From Sulfitobacter aestuariivivens (GTDB lineage: Bacteria > Pseudomonadota > Alphaproteobacteria > Rhodobacterales > Rhodobacteraceae): a stretch of DNA of 64,000 nt. Where the stretch lies: NCBI RefSeq assembly GCF_014763045.1, contig NZ_JACTAG010000001.1:1054001-1118000 (forward strand), in the 5' to 3' direction. The notes below the pieces were generated by a model. The model made no database searches. It was not told the DNA's origin and saw nothing but the letters and a program-made list of their open reading frames with translations. The translations under genes and the position numbers were made by a program. Shown here in pieces: positions 34,134-42,856 of the stretch (position 1 is the first letter of the stretch; the number at the start of each line of letters is the position of its first letter).

Positions 34134-35489
34134 CTACCGCCGGGTCAGTCTAAGCCAGATGCCGTCGGCTGCGCGCACTGTCAGATGAGCCACCGGTCGG
34201 GGCACCTTGTCGGTGACAGGTGCAACCCGGAAATCCCGCAAGATACGCGACAGGATCAATGGCCCCTCGACCATCGCAAATCCGGCCCCGGGACACACGC
34301 GCGCGCCAGCAGAAAACGGAATGTATGCCGTGCGCTGGCAGGTCTGGCCGTTCTCGGTCTGCCAGCGCGCAGGGTCAAATCCATCCGGGTTGTCCCACAG
34401 TCGTTCATGGCGGTGCAGATGCCAGGGGCTCAGCACCAACTGGCTGCCCCGTCTGATCCGCCGATCCCGAAAGTGTTCCGGGCAAGACGCCTGGCGTACC
34501 ATCATCGGCACCGGCGGGTAGAGCCTGAGCGCCTCGCGGAAGACGTCACGGCTGATTTTGAGTTTGGCCATGACAGAAAAATCACAGGTCTCAAGCACCT
34601 GCGCCTCGTCGGCCAGCTGGTCCTGCCAGTGAGGATGCGTGGCCAGCAGATAGAGCGCCCAGGCCAGAGCCGAAGCGCTGGTCTCGTGCCCGGCCAGAAA
34701 GAAGATGGCGACCTGATCGACCATCTCTTGCGCGTCAAAACAGGCACCTGTTTCGGGGTCTTGCGTTGTCATGATCTTGGTGGCCAGATCATCTGGTGCC
34801 GTGCCATTCTCGATCGCGGCCCGGCGCGCCTGTGTCAATTCGGTGATCAGCGCCCGGATGCGGGCTGCACTGCGGGTCGTGTCTTTGCGAAAAAATCGCG
34901 GCATCCAGCGCGGTAACGGAACAAATGCGGCGAGGTTCAGGATCGGTTGCGTGCGTTGATACGTACGGAATTCCTCAAAGACAGCACGGGCGGTCGCGTG
35001 CCCGATCGGGATCGAAAACAGCGTCCGAAAGATCACATCCGCAGCGGCATGGCTTGTCTCTGCCTCGATCTCGATCACCTGGCCATTGTGATCGTTCAAC
35101 CGCGCAACAGCGTCCTCAGCTGCATCCCACATGGCAGGGAAAACCGTGCGCAGGCGGCCACCCTCAAAGGCAGGGTCGATGATACGCCTTTGTCGATGCC
35201 ACGTCGCGCCATTGGTCAGGAAAACCGAATTGCCCAGCAACGGCCTCAGCCCCTCGCCGATCCTGTCTGACTTGGGGAAATCCTCCGGGCGGTCTTTTAG
35301 CACCGTCTGCACCAGCTCGGGTTGATTGATCAGATAGCTTTGAAAGAACGGGGTCTTGAAGGCGGCCATCCATGCCCGGTAAAGTCGCGCAGGCTGCGCA
35401 CTGAGGATATCTGCGCGAAAGAGGCGCGCATAGCGCCAAAGCGATACCTGATCGGGGCGGCTGGGGGGTTTGGGTGGCAGCAGGGTCAT
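34134..35489 (-). CDS. cytochrome P450
   Basis: A 451-residue P450 monooxygenase. The I-helix oxygen motif is FFLAGHETSASALAW, the K-helix ExxR is in FREALRLYPPVP, and the heme loop FSAGARVCPGAGFAMVEG carries the ligand Cys399. There is no N-terminal membrane anchor. The ETSA pattern and the PxxFDPARW segment resemble the CYP families that act on fatty acids or lipids, but the substrate is unknown. It overlaps the upstream hydrolase gene by four bases. No ferredoxin gene is adjacent, so the redox partner must come from elsewhere. Confidence 0.94.
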   Translation of the reverse strand: MTLLPPKPPSRPDQVSLWRYARLFRADILSAQPARLYRAWMAAFKTPFFQSYLINQPELVQTVLKDRPEDFPKSDRIGEGLRPLLGNSVFLTNGATWHRQRRIIDPAFEGGRLRTVFPAMWDAAEDAVARLNDHNGQVIEIEAETSHAAADVIFRTLFSIPIGHATARAVFEEFRTYQRTQPILNLAAFVPLPRWMPRFFRKDTTRSAARIRALITELTQARRAAIENGTAPDDLATKIMTTQDPETGACFDAQEMVDQVAIFFLAGHETSASALAWALYLLATHPHWQDQLADEAQVLETCDFSVMAKLKISRDVFREALRLYPPVPMMVRQASCPEHFRDRRIRRGSQLVLSPWHLHRHERLWDNPDGFDPARWQTENGQTCQRTAYIPFSAGARVCPGAGFAMVEGPLILSRILRDFRVAPVTDKVPRPVAHLTVRAADGIWLRLTRR

Positions 35490-36697
35490 GCCGCCACAGA
35501 GGTGAATTTGCTGACCGCGTGATCTATGCGCGACCGCGAGGGCACGCGGCCTGCATAGCGCGCGCCCAGGGTCTGCGGGCCGGCGGTGATTTGAAAATAG
35601 TCGTAGTCCTTGGGCCGGTCGAAGGCGCAGAGGTACTGGAAATGCAGCCGGAAAAAGCGCCAGCGCAAGGCCTTCCAGCGGGCGGGGCTCAGCGTCTGGG
35701 TGAAGGCCGCAGAGAACACCAGGGGCCAGCGCTTGTCGGCGGGCGCGACGCCGGACACGGCGACGGGATCACACAGCGCAAAAGCGCAGCCGTCGCCAGG
35801 GGCAGTCACATCAACCCAAGCGAGGGTGTCCTGAGCCGACAGGTAACGCAGATCGGCGCGCAGCCGGTGTGCGTCGGGCAGGAACGACACCATCGGCACC
35901 ACCTGCCCCAGGCTGAGAAAAGCCAGCGCAGGGCCGTTTGCGGGCACCCTGCCCGCGCGGATCAGATCGGCCAATATGCTGACACCCAGATGCGCGCCCG
36001 ATGAATGGCCGACCACCAGCACCTCGTCGACGTCCGTCTCGAGCGCGGCGGCCACGGTATCTGTGAAAGCGGCGATGCGCGCCTCAAGCTCGGGTGAATT
36101 GGCCCCGCGCGATGCGGCGGAATAGGAATAATCGTGCATCAGGTAGTAGGCAAAAAATCTGCTGTCCTTGCCCTTGAACCACCGCAACAGCCAGATCGCC
36201 GCCGCGGCCCCAACCACAGAGCCCAGAACAGGGTGGACCGGTGACAGGAATGCATAGATCACTGCCAACAGGAGGAGTGCAAGCAGTGCTTGGCCCAGCA
36301 ACATTCCCACCGGATAAAGGGCTGCGATGACCGGGCCTTTGCGCAGTTTCATCAACCGCCACAGCGTGCCAGAGGCGGCATAGATCCACGCGGTGCGGAT
36401 CAGTTGCAGGTAGGTCGCGGGAATTGATGTGTCCATGCTGTCGCGGACGATATCCGACCAGACCAGCACGTCGACATCCGTAGTGACCTTTGTGCCGTCG
36501 ATCTGCGCTTGGACATGCCAGCCGTAGTGCCCATCGCCCCGGCCCGGTGACAATGCGATGTCATAGCCCGAAATTGCAGCCTGAGCCGCGCCTTCCTTGC
36601 GGTAAAGTTCGCGGTAGCGGCGCGGATGAATTGGGTCGTAGCCGGGGATGTAGAACACCCGACGCCGTTTCACTGCGCTATCACTGCTCTTGCCCAT
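35486..36697 (-). CDS. membrane-associated alpha/beta hydrolase-like protein
   Basis: A 403-residue protein. The N-terminus KRRRVFYIPGYDPIHPRRY resembles the first strand and oxyanion region of an alpha/beta hydrolase. Two hydrophobic helices at about residues 125-170 interrupt it. The nucleophile elbow GHSSGAHLG is near residue 231, and a late acid-His pair is plausible near PKDYDYFQ and SRSRIDHAV. It is probably an esterase or lipase at the inner membrane, with unknown substrate. It is co-translated with the P450 (ATGA overlap), suggesting the two act on one compound. Confidence 0.75.
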   Translation of the reverse strand: MGKSSDSAVKRRRVFYIPGYDPIHPRRYRELYRKEGAAQAAISGYDIALSPGRGDGHYGWHVQAQIDGTKVTTDVDVLVWSDIVRDSMDTSIPATYLQLIRTAWIYAASGTLWRLMKLRKGPVIAALYPVGMLLGQALLALLLLAVIYAFLSPVHPVLGSVVGAAAAIWLLRWFKGKDSRFFAYYLMHDYSYSAASRGANSPELEARIAAFTDTVAAALETDVDEVLVVGHSSGAHLGVSILADLIRAGRVPANGPALAFLSLGQVVPMVSFLPDAHRLRADLRYLSAQDTLAWVDVTAPGDGCAFALCDPVAVSGVAPADKRWPLVFSAAFTQTLSPARWKALRWRFFRLHFQYLCAFDRPKDYDYFQITAGPQTLGARYAGRVPSRSRIDHAVSKFTSVAA

Positions 36698-36751
36698 GGT
36701 CTGTCCTCTGGACGCAGCATAGCTTTGGTTTCGGGCAAGAGTAAGGCTTAA

Positions 36752-37504
36752 CTAGCCCAGCGTGGCGAGGGCCGGAAAGGTTTCCAGCAGCCAGAACGCA
36801 AACCACGAAAAGGCCCCTGTGACCATCGCCACACCCACGATCAACAAAAGCCCGCCCATGATCCGCTCAATCAGCTTCATGTGGCGTTTGATGCGATTCA
36901 TCACGCCCATGGCGCGGGTGATGAACATCGCTGCCAGCAAAAACGGAATGCCAAGGCCCGCGGCATAGATGCCCAGCAACAATGTGCCACGTGTGACCGA
37001 CGCCTCGGATGCGGCAAGCGACAGGATCGCGCCCAGTTGCGGGCCGATGCAGGGCGTCCAGCCAAAGGCAAAGGCAAGGCCCAGCACATAGGCACCAAAG
37101 CTTGATCCGCCCTTGTCGCCGGCATCCATCCGCGCTTCCTGATCCAGAAACGGGATGCGGAATACGCCCAGAAAATGCAGACCGAAGATGATGATCACGA
37201 CACCTGAGATTTGTGCGAAAAGCGTCTGATTTTGCAGAAAAAAGGCGCCAAATGCAGAAGCCGTGAACCCGAGGATCAGAAAAACCGTGCTCAGCCCCAT
37301 CACAAAGAAAAGCGCCGCAATCACCGCGCGCCGACGGGCGGCGCGTTCAGACGACATATCCTGAAGTGATACCCCCCCCATATAGGCCAGATAAGGCGGT
37401 ACGATAGGCAACACACAGGGCGACAGGAATGATATCACCCCAGCCAAAAGGGCGACCAGCATGGCGGGCGCAAGGCTCGCGTCGATCAGTTCAATACCAA
37501 ACAT
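36752..37504 (-). CDS. ccdA: CcdA-type cytochrome c biogenesis / thiol-transfer protein
   Basis: A 250-residue inner-membrane protein with six helices, of the CcdA/DsbD-transmembrane family. It moves reducing power from cytoplasmic thioredoxin to periplasmic thiol proteins. The two redox cysteines are in ISFLSPCVLPIVPPYLAY and FGWTPCIGPQLGAIL. The ATG at 37504 gives a normal family start; the frame is open further upstream without a site. It is divergent from tusA, with an 82-base gap. Confidence 0.93.
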   Translation of the reverse strand: MFGIELIDASLAPAMLVALLAGVISFLSPCVLPIVPPYLAYMGGVSLQDMSSERAARRRAVIAALFFVMGLSTVFLILGFTASAFGAFFLQNQTLFAQISGVVIIIFGLHFLGVFRIPFLDQEARMDAGDKGGSSFGAYVLGLAFAFGWTPCIGPQLGAILSLAASEASVTRGTLLLGIYAAGLGIPFLLAAMFITRAMGVMNRIKRHMKLIERIMGGLLLIVGVAMVTGAFSWFAFWLLETFPALATLG

Positions 37505-37586
37505 ACTCTCCCCCTTAGACTGCCACGGGGCCCACGTCACCTGCTGGGTGGTCACAACCCTGTGGACGGGGTGTAACATCCACGAT

Positions 37587-37823
37587 ATGGCGCTGCCCAT
37601 GACTGAGGAACTGGATGCCACCGGGCTGTTGTGCCCCCTGCCCGTGCTGAAGCTGCGTAAGCGGCTGCAGGGTGTTGCGGCAGGCGACTGCGTGCGGCTG
37701 CTTGCAGATGATCCGGCCGCGATTGTAGACGTGCCTCATTTCTGCGCTGAGAGCGGTCACCAATTGGTTGAGACCGGGGATCAGGGCACCGCACAGGTCT
37801 ATCTGGTGCGCAAGGCAGGCTGA
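37587..37823 (+). CDS. TusA-family sulfurtransferase
   Basis: A 78-residue sulfur-carrier protein. The TusA signature is MTEELDATGLLCPLPVLKLR, with the sulfur-bearing Cys in GLLCPLPV. The C-terminal Cys in VPHFCAESGH lies in the usual second strand-helix. It may relay persulfide sulfur for tRNA thiolation or cofactor synthesis. A start at 37599 (MTEEL) is equally possible. Divergence from ccdA links two thiol-related genes, but a shared role is inference. Confidence 0.85.
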   Translation: MALPMTEELDATGLLCPLPVLKLRKRLQGVAAGDCVRLLADDPAAIVDVPHFCAESGHQLVETGDQGTAQVYLVRKAG

Positions 37824-37833
37824 GACAGGCGAA

Positions 37834-37853
37834 GGGCGGACCGATGGCCGCCC
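37834..37853. terminator. weak hairpin between convergent tusA and rne
   Basis: The arms GGGCGG and CCGCCC are separated by eight bases, between the convergent tusA and rne stop codons. No T-run is present on either side, so this is a tentative terminator. Confidence 0.3.
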
Positions 37854-37888
37854 CTGCACATGTCGAAATTTGTCAACGTGACCTGGGT

Positions 37889-40669
37889 CTAGCTGCCCAA
37901 AGACCACCATCCGCGACGCTTTTTCTTCGGCTTTTCAGACGACTCCTGCGCGGCAGGCGCCTCCTGCGCAACAGGTGCGACAGGCTCTGGTGCCGGTGCG
38001 GTGACCGCCTCTGGTGAGGCATCGGCCATCGCCTGCGGCTCTGCCGCGACGGCCTCTGGTACCGCCTCTTTCGCCTTGGGTTTTGCGCGGCTTCGGGTGG
38101 CCCTTTTCTTTGGCTTTTCCTCTGCTGGTGCGGCGTCATCGGCCTTGGCATCTTCAGCTGCCGGTGCTGCGTTATCGACCTTGGCGTCATCAACCTTGGC
38201 GTCTTCAGCTGCCGGCGCTTCCTCCGCGGCGGTCTCTGCTTCTTTCGGCTTGCGGCTGCGCGAACGCGTCCGCTTTTTCGGCGCATCTTCTTCTACCGGC
38301 GCATCCTCAACTGCCTCTGAGGTTTTGGCATCTGTGTCGCTGACCGCTTCGGCCTCTGCGTCGGCCTTGGGCTTTCGCGACCGGCTGCGGCTGCGCTTGG
38401 GCTTTTCCTCAGTCTTGGTCTCGCCTGTGTCCTCGGGCGTGGCGTCCTCTGCTGGCGCGTCCTGCACGGGGTCGCCGTCACCGGCATCATTCGTCTGGGT
38501 CTCGCCGTTTTGCTGATCGCCATTTTGCTGTTCACCGGCACCCTTGCCCCGACGCCGCCGACGACGACGACGTTTCTTGGGCTTGCCCTCGCCATCGGTG
38601 TGCTGGCGTTCTTCACTATCGCTCTCTGGTGGCAGGTTATCTACGGTCTCTGCCTCATCCTCGTCGATCTGATCCATGATCGATGTATCGACGGAAACCA
38701 CATGTTCGACGGCCTTTACCACCCGTGTTGCGGTCTTGAACTTTTCAAGGCTGAAATCGGGGCTAATCAGCATTGGATCACCCTCAATCCGCACGGACAT
38801 GCCATAGCGCGCTTCGATGTGCGCGATATGCTCGCGTTTCTGGTTCATCAGGAAGTTGGCGATGCCCACAGGCGCCTTGACCAGCACCTCGCGGGACCGT
38901 CGACGGGTGCCTTCCTCTTCGATCTGGCGGATGATCGACAGCGCGAGGTTGTCGTCAGACCGGATAAGCCCGGTACCGTGACAGGCATGACAGGGCTGTG
39001 TCGTCGCCTCGATCATGCCGGGACGCAGACGCTGGCGGGACATTTCCATCAGGCCAAAGCCGCTGATACGACCCACTTGAATGCGCGCGCGATCGGTCTT
39101 CAGCTTGTCCTTCATGCGCTTTTCAACAGCGGTGTTGTTCTTGCGCTCGTCCATGTCGATGAAGTCGATGACGATAAGGCCTGCAAGGTCGCGCAGACGC
39201 AGCTGGCGCGCGACCTCGTCAGCCGCCTCCAGATTGGTCTTGGTCGCAGTCTGCTCGATCGAGCCTTCCTTGGTTGCCCGGCCAGAGTTCACGTCAATCG
39301 CGACCAGCGCTTCGGTCACACCGATCACGATGTAGCCGCCCGAAGGAAGCTGCACGGTCGGATTGAACATTGCGCTGAGATAGCTCTCGACCTGATAGCG
39401 CGCGAAAAGCGGCAGCCCCTCTTCGTAGCGTTTCACGTTCTTAGCGTGGGACGGCATGATCATCTTCATGAAGTCCTTGGCGATGCGATAGCCGCGCTCG
39501 CCCTCCACCATGATCTCATCAATCTCGCGATTATAAAGATCGCGGATCGAGCGTTTGATCAGATCGCCTTCCTCGTAGATCTTCGCGGGCGCGATGGATT
39601 TCAGCGTCAGTTCGCGGATCTGCTCCCACAGGCGTTGCAGGTATTCATAATCGCGCTTGATTTCGGCCTTGGTGCGTTTGGCACCTGCCGTGCGCACGAT
39701 CAGTCCAGCGCCCTGGGGCACTTTAATTTCGTTCGCTATCTCTTTGAGTTTCTTGCGATCCGCGGCGTTAGTAATCTTGCGAGAGATGCCGCCACCGCGC
39801 GCGGTGTTGGGCATCAGCACACAATAGCGACCGGCCAGTGACAGGTAGGTTGTCAGGGCTGCACCCTTGTTGCCGCGCTCTTCCTTGACGACCTGCACCA
39901 GCAGGATCTGGCGCACTTTGATAACTTCCTGGATCTTGTAGCGCTTGGGCCGGGGTTTGCGCGCAGGACGAATATCTTCGCTGTCGTCCTCATCGGCCAC
40001 AGATTCGATCGTTTCGTCCTTGGCAGAGGCCTTGCTGCCTTTCTTGTCGCCGGTATCGTCGTCGTCGTCGTCCGCGCCGGCAGTGTCATCCGACGCAGAT
40101 GCGTCTTCTGTCTCTGCGTCCGCGTCGTCTTCTTCGCCGACAGCTGGTGTGTCCACAGGGGTCTCTGGCACGCGTTCCATGGGAGAGGACGCTTCGTCTT
40201 CACTGACTTCGACTTCGTCGTCGTCGGTCAGGTCGACAGTTTCCATCCCGTTGATGTCAGATGTGGCGACAGCATCATCTGATGTCGTCTCTTCTGCCTT
40301 GGCCTTGGATCGGCTTCGGCCACGCCCGCGCGTCCGCTTGGGTTTGGGGTCTTCATCATCCTTGGCGGCCTGCGCTTCGGCATAGGCGCGATCTTCTTCC
40401 AGCAGCGCCTGCCGGTCAGCGACGGGGATCTGGTAGTAATCGGGGTGTATTTCCGAGAACGCGAGGAAGCCATGGCGGTTGCCGCCATAGTCCACAAACG
40501 CCGCCTGAAGCGACGGTTCAACCCGTGTTACTTTTGCGAGATAGATGTTGCCAGCAAGCTGGCGTTTGTTTTCGGATTCAAAGTCAAATTCCTCAACCTT
40601 GTTTCCGTCCACCACCACGACGCGGGTCTCTTCCGCGTGGGTGGCATCGATAAGCATTTTCTTGGCCAT
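37889..40669 (-). CDS. rne: ribonuclease E
   Basis: The endonuclease and scaffold of the RNA degradosome, 926 residues. The S1 domain (from residue ~37) is split by a ~140-residue low-complexity insert, residues ~103-245, with Arg/Lys and Asp/Glu/Ser tracts, before IKVRQILLVQVVKEERGNKG resumes. The catalytic aspartates are in VAIDVNSGRATK (~456) and IVIDFIDMDERKN (~501), and the zinc-link is CHACHGTG (~561). The C-terminal ~220 residues are a disordered Ala/Glu/Pro/Lys tail ending RRGWWSLGS. The ATG at 40669 (MAKKMLIDATHAEE) is chosen over in-frame upstream ATGs. Confidence 0.95.
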   Translation of the reverse strand: MAKKMLIDATHAEETRVVVVDGNKVEEFDFESENKRQLAGNIYLAKVTRVEPSLQAAFVDYGGNRHGFLAFSEIHPDYYQIPVADRQALLEEDRAYAEAQAAKDDEDPKPKRTRGRGRSRSKAKAEETTSDDAVATSDINGMETVDLTDDDEVEVSEDEASSPMERVPETPVDTPAVGEEDDADAETEDASASDDTAGADDDDDDTGDKKGSKASAKDETIESVADEDDSEDIRPARKPRPKRYKIQEVIKVRQILLVQVVKEERGNKGAALTTYLSLAGRYCVLMPNTARGGGISRKITNAADRKKLKEIANEIKVPQGAGLIVRTAGAKRTKAEIKRDYEYLQRLWEQIRELTLKSIAPAKIYEEGDLIKRSIRDLYNREIDEIMVEGERGYRIAKDFMKMIMPSHAKNVKRYEEGLPLFARYQVESYLSAMFNPTVQLPSGGYIVIGVTEALVAIDVNSGRATKEGSIEQTATKTNLEAADEVARQLRLRDLAGLIVIDFIDMDERKNNTAVEKRMKDKLKTDRARIQVGRISGFGLMEMSRQRLRPGMIEATTQPCHACHGTGLIRSDDNLALSIIRQIEEEGTRRRSREVLVKAPVGIANFLMNQKREHIAHIEARYGMSVRIEGDPMLISPDFSLEKFKTATRVVKAVEHVVSVDTSIMDQIDEDEAETVDNLPPESDSEERQHTDGEGKPKKRRRRRRRRGKGAGEQQNGDQQNGETQTNDAGDGDPVQDAPAEDATPEDTGETKTEEKPKRSRSRSRKPKADAEAEAVSDTDAKTSEAVEDAPVEEDAPKKRTRSRSRKPKEAETAAEEAPAAEDAKVDDAKVDNAAPAAEDAKADDAAPAEEKPKKRATRSRAKPKAKEAVPEAVAAEPQAMADASPEAVTAPAPEPVAPVAQEAPAAQESSEKPKKKRRGWWSLGS

Positions 40670-41020
40670 GTTTCCATATTGCACAATCGCCTCGACCCGC
40701 GGCGCCCTGGGGGTGCTGCGGCGTGAAACGTGTGACTTGTCAGGGCGATATGAGACGCGGGGCAAACGGGGCCGCATTGGGCCCTGGATCGTCTGCTCAT
40801 GCATTCTGCGCGCGTCATCGCGGTTCTTCTCCGACGGTGAGCACATCTGTGCCCCCATCCGTTAATGTACTGACCGATCCAAGGGGCATGCCCCGGGATG
40901 GCATCAGCAGTTCTTTGGCCCAAAAGGGCCCAATCGGCCTGTCTGCGACCCATAATCGGACCTGTCAGACAGCGAAACTCTTGCGGCGATACGTGACGCA
41001 AATGCGCGTCACTATGCCTG
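40670..41020 (-). promoter_or_regulatory. structured leader of rne
   Basis: The ~350 bases upstream of the rne ATG hold several inverted repeats: GGGGCATGCCCC (40883-40894), GGCCC-AAAA-GGGCC (40917-40930), CTGTCTG with CAGACAG (40939-40945 and 40966-40972), and GTGACGC with GCGTCAC (40993-40999 and 41006-41012). In E. coli a ~360-base structured rne leader mediates autoregulation by RNase E. The same is inferred here from position and structure only. No coding gene is supported in 40670-41212. Confidence 0.45.
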
Positions 41021-41026
41021 TCTCCT

Positions 41027-41055
41027 AGTTAAGGGCTTTGGGGGGCAAATGACAA
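41027..41055 (-). promoter_or_regulatory. possible rne promoter
   Basis: On the minus strand, TTGTCA (41050-41055) and TTAACT (41027-41032) are 17 bases apart. This would start transcription near 41020 and give a leader of about 350 bases before rne. The -10 match is weak. Confidence 0.3.
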
Positions 41056-41107
41056 TGGGCAATCGGGCACACGCGGCGGCAATTGCGTAAAAAGCAGCGC
41101 GCTCCGG

Positions 41108-41136
41108 TTGACAACGGTAAGGACTGCGAGGACATT
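41108..41136 (+). promoter_or_regulatory. possible promoter of the 41213 lipoprotein gene
   Basis: A consensus -35 TTGACA (41108-41113) is followed after 17 bases by GACATT (41131-41136). This would start transcription about 70 bases before the lipoprotein ATG. The -10 is only half consensus. Confidence 0.35.
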
Positions 41137-41212
41137 CTGCGCTCCAAAGAGCCCCCGTGCCGATTGCTGCCGCTTTCGGCAGGTGGGTCGCCACCGATCC
41201 GAAGGATATTCA

Positions 41213-41500
41213 ATGCCCGTTTTTCTGCGCTCTGCCTTGTGCCTGTCTTTGCTGGCTGTCGCTGCCTGTGATGAGATTGCCGTTGCAAACGATCCCGAAG
41301 CGCTGGCGGATCTGCGGGGTCAGAAAAGCTGTGTGCGGGCCGTGGTAGACGAGACCGGGGCGGACGGGGTGGCGATCAACACGACAATCCCGATCATCGA
41401 GACGAATTATTTCATCGTTGACGTTCCAAACGCCAAAAGCTGGTCCTGCGTGACAGATGAAAACGGCCGCGCGACGCAGATTGCTGAGATCAACCGCTAA
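41213..41500 (+). CDS. small hypothetical lipoprotein
   Basis: A 95-residue protein with a lipoprotein signal MPVFLRSALCLSLLAVAACD (lipobox VAAC) and a short mature domain with two further cysteines (GQKSCVRAVVDE and SWSCVTDENGR) that could form a disulfide. Function unknown. The ATG at 41213 is chosen because it begins the signal peptide. It is divergent from rne and convergent with the response-regulator gene, 18 bases away. Confidence 0.72.
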   Translation: MPVFLRSALCLSLLAVAACDEIAVANDPEALADLRGQKSCVRAVVDETGADGVAINTTIPIIETNYFIVDVPNAKSWSCVTDENGRATQIAEINR

Positions 41501-41518
41501 GCGGCTTGGTTCCAGCGG

Positions 41519-42853
41519 TCACAGATAATCGGACCGCTGCAGCCCGTACTTGGCCATCTTTTCGTTAAGCGTGCGTCGCGGCAGGCAAAGTTCATCCATC
41601 ACGCTGGCAATCGACCCCTTGTGCCGCCGCATGGTGTTGTCGATCAGCATGCGTTCGAATGCTTCGACATATTCCTTGAGCGGCTTGCCCTCGGTGGTCA
41701 TCACCGGCTGCATCTCGTCATGATCGCTCATCAACAGGGACGCGATTGTGCCTGACCCGCGCCGGGACTGCAGCACGGCACGTTCGGCCACGTTGATCAG
41801 CTGGCGCACGTTACCCGGCCAGGGCGCCTGCAACAGCTGAGCGGCCTCTTGCGCCGACACCTGCGGCGCGTCGCAGCCATATTCATCGGCAAACTGATCG
41901 CTGAGCCGGGTAAACAGCGTCAGGATATCCTCACCCCGCTGCCGCAGCGGCGGCACCGTGATCCTGAGTGCGGCCAGCCGGTAGAACAGATCGGACCGCA
42001 GCGCGTCTTCTGATGTGCGCCCGGCTTCCTGCAGATTGGAGATCGCCACGATCCGCGTCTCGGCCGGGGTCCCCTGTTCGTTAATCACGGACAGTAACCG
42101 CGCCTGCAGTGTCTCACTCAGCGCTTCAACGTCTTCCAGCACCAGCGTCCCGCCGCGTGCTTCTTCGATGGCGGGCAGTTGTGCATCTTCGGGCATCATC
42201 GGGCCAAACAGACGCTTGCTCAGCGCGTCTTCCTCGAACGCACCGCAGCTGACCAGCACAAATTTCTTGCCCGCACGTGATCCAACAGCGTGCAGCGCAT
42301 GCGCCACGAGGGTCTTGCCGGTGCCGGTTTCCCCATCAATCAGCACGTGACCATCGGCCTGCCCCAGATCAAGGATATCCTCGCGCAGCCGCTCCATCAC
42401 CGGGGACTGCCCGATCAGCTTTTTCATCAGCTGCCCGCCATCGCTGAGCTCGCGCCGCAGCGCGCGGTTGTCCATGACCAGCCGCCGCGCGGTGGTGGCT
42501 TTCTTGGCCAGCTCCGACATCCGGTCAGGGTTGAAGGGTTTTTCCAGAAAATCAAACGCCCCCACGCGCATTGCCTCAACCGCCATGGGCACATCGCCAT
42601 GCCCGGTGATCATGATCACCGGCAAAGCGCTGTCATTGCCCATCAGCTTCTTGAGAAACTGCATCCCGTCCATGCCCGGCATCTTGATGTCTGAAATGAC
42701 GATCCCGGGATAATCGGGGCCGAGATTTTTAAGCGCGTCTTCCGCGCTGGCGAAAGTTTCGGTGTCGTAGCCCGACAGCGCCAGCCATTGGCTGATCGAC
42801 TGCCGCATATCCTGTTCGTCATCGACGATCGCGATTTTCATTGCCTGAGCCAT
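41519..42853 (-). CDS. DctD/NtrC-type response regulator without GAFTGA
   Basis: A 444-residue regulator with three parts: a receiver with phospho-acceptor Asp55 (IVISDIKMPGMDG), an AAA+ domain with Walker A GETGTGKT (174-181), and a Fis-type helix-turn-helix near residues 410-440 (SIASVMDELCLPRRTLNEKM). It resembles DctD, but after LFG (215-217), where GAFTGA should contact sigma-54, it reads PMMPEDAQLP. Walker B reads LVLED instead of a D-E pair. The frame is intact. GGAG supports the start at 42853. It lies three bases after the kinase gene. Confidence 0.85.
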   Translation of the reverse strand: MAQAMKIAIVDDEQDMRQSISQWLALSGYDTETFASAEDALKNLGPDYPGIVISDIKMPGMDGMQFLKKLMGNDSALPVIMITGHGDVPMAVEAMRVGAFDFLEKPFNPDRMSELAKKATTARRLVMDNRALRRELSDGGQLMKKLIGQSPVMERLREDILDLGQADGHVLIDGETGTGKTLVAHALHAVGSRAGKKFVLVSCGAFEEDALSKRLFGPMMPEDAQLPAIEEARGGTLVLEDVEALSETLQARLLSVINEQGTPAETRIVAISNLQEAGRTSEDALRSDLFYRLAALRITVPPLRQRGEDILTLFTRLSDQFADEYGCDAPQVSAQEAAQLLQAPWPGNVRQLINVAERAVLQSRRGSGTIASLLMSDHDEMQPVMTTEGKPLKEYVEAFERMLIDNTMRRHKGSIASVMDELCLPRRTLNEKMAKYGLQRSDYL

Positions 42854-42856
42854 GTC

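Noticed and set aside
33519..34916. 465-codon plus-strand frame over aldolase and P450
   Set aside because: It spans two certain minus-strand genes and their gap, and shows no domain.
38510..39841. 443-codon plus-strand frame opposite rne
   Set aside because: It is a shadow of the RNase E gene; the true frame carries catalytic motifs.
41735..42345. Frameshift explaining the missing GAFTGA motif
   Set aside because: Flanking motifs stay in one frame, and no alternative frame in the gap encodes a GAFTGA-like peptide.
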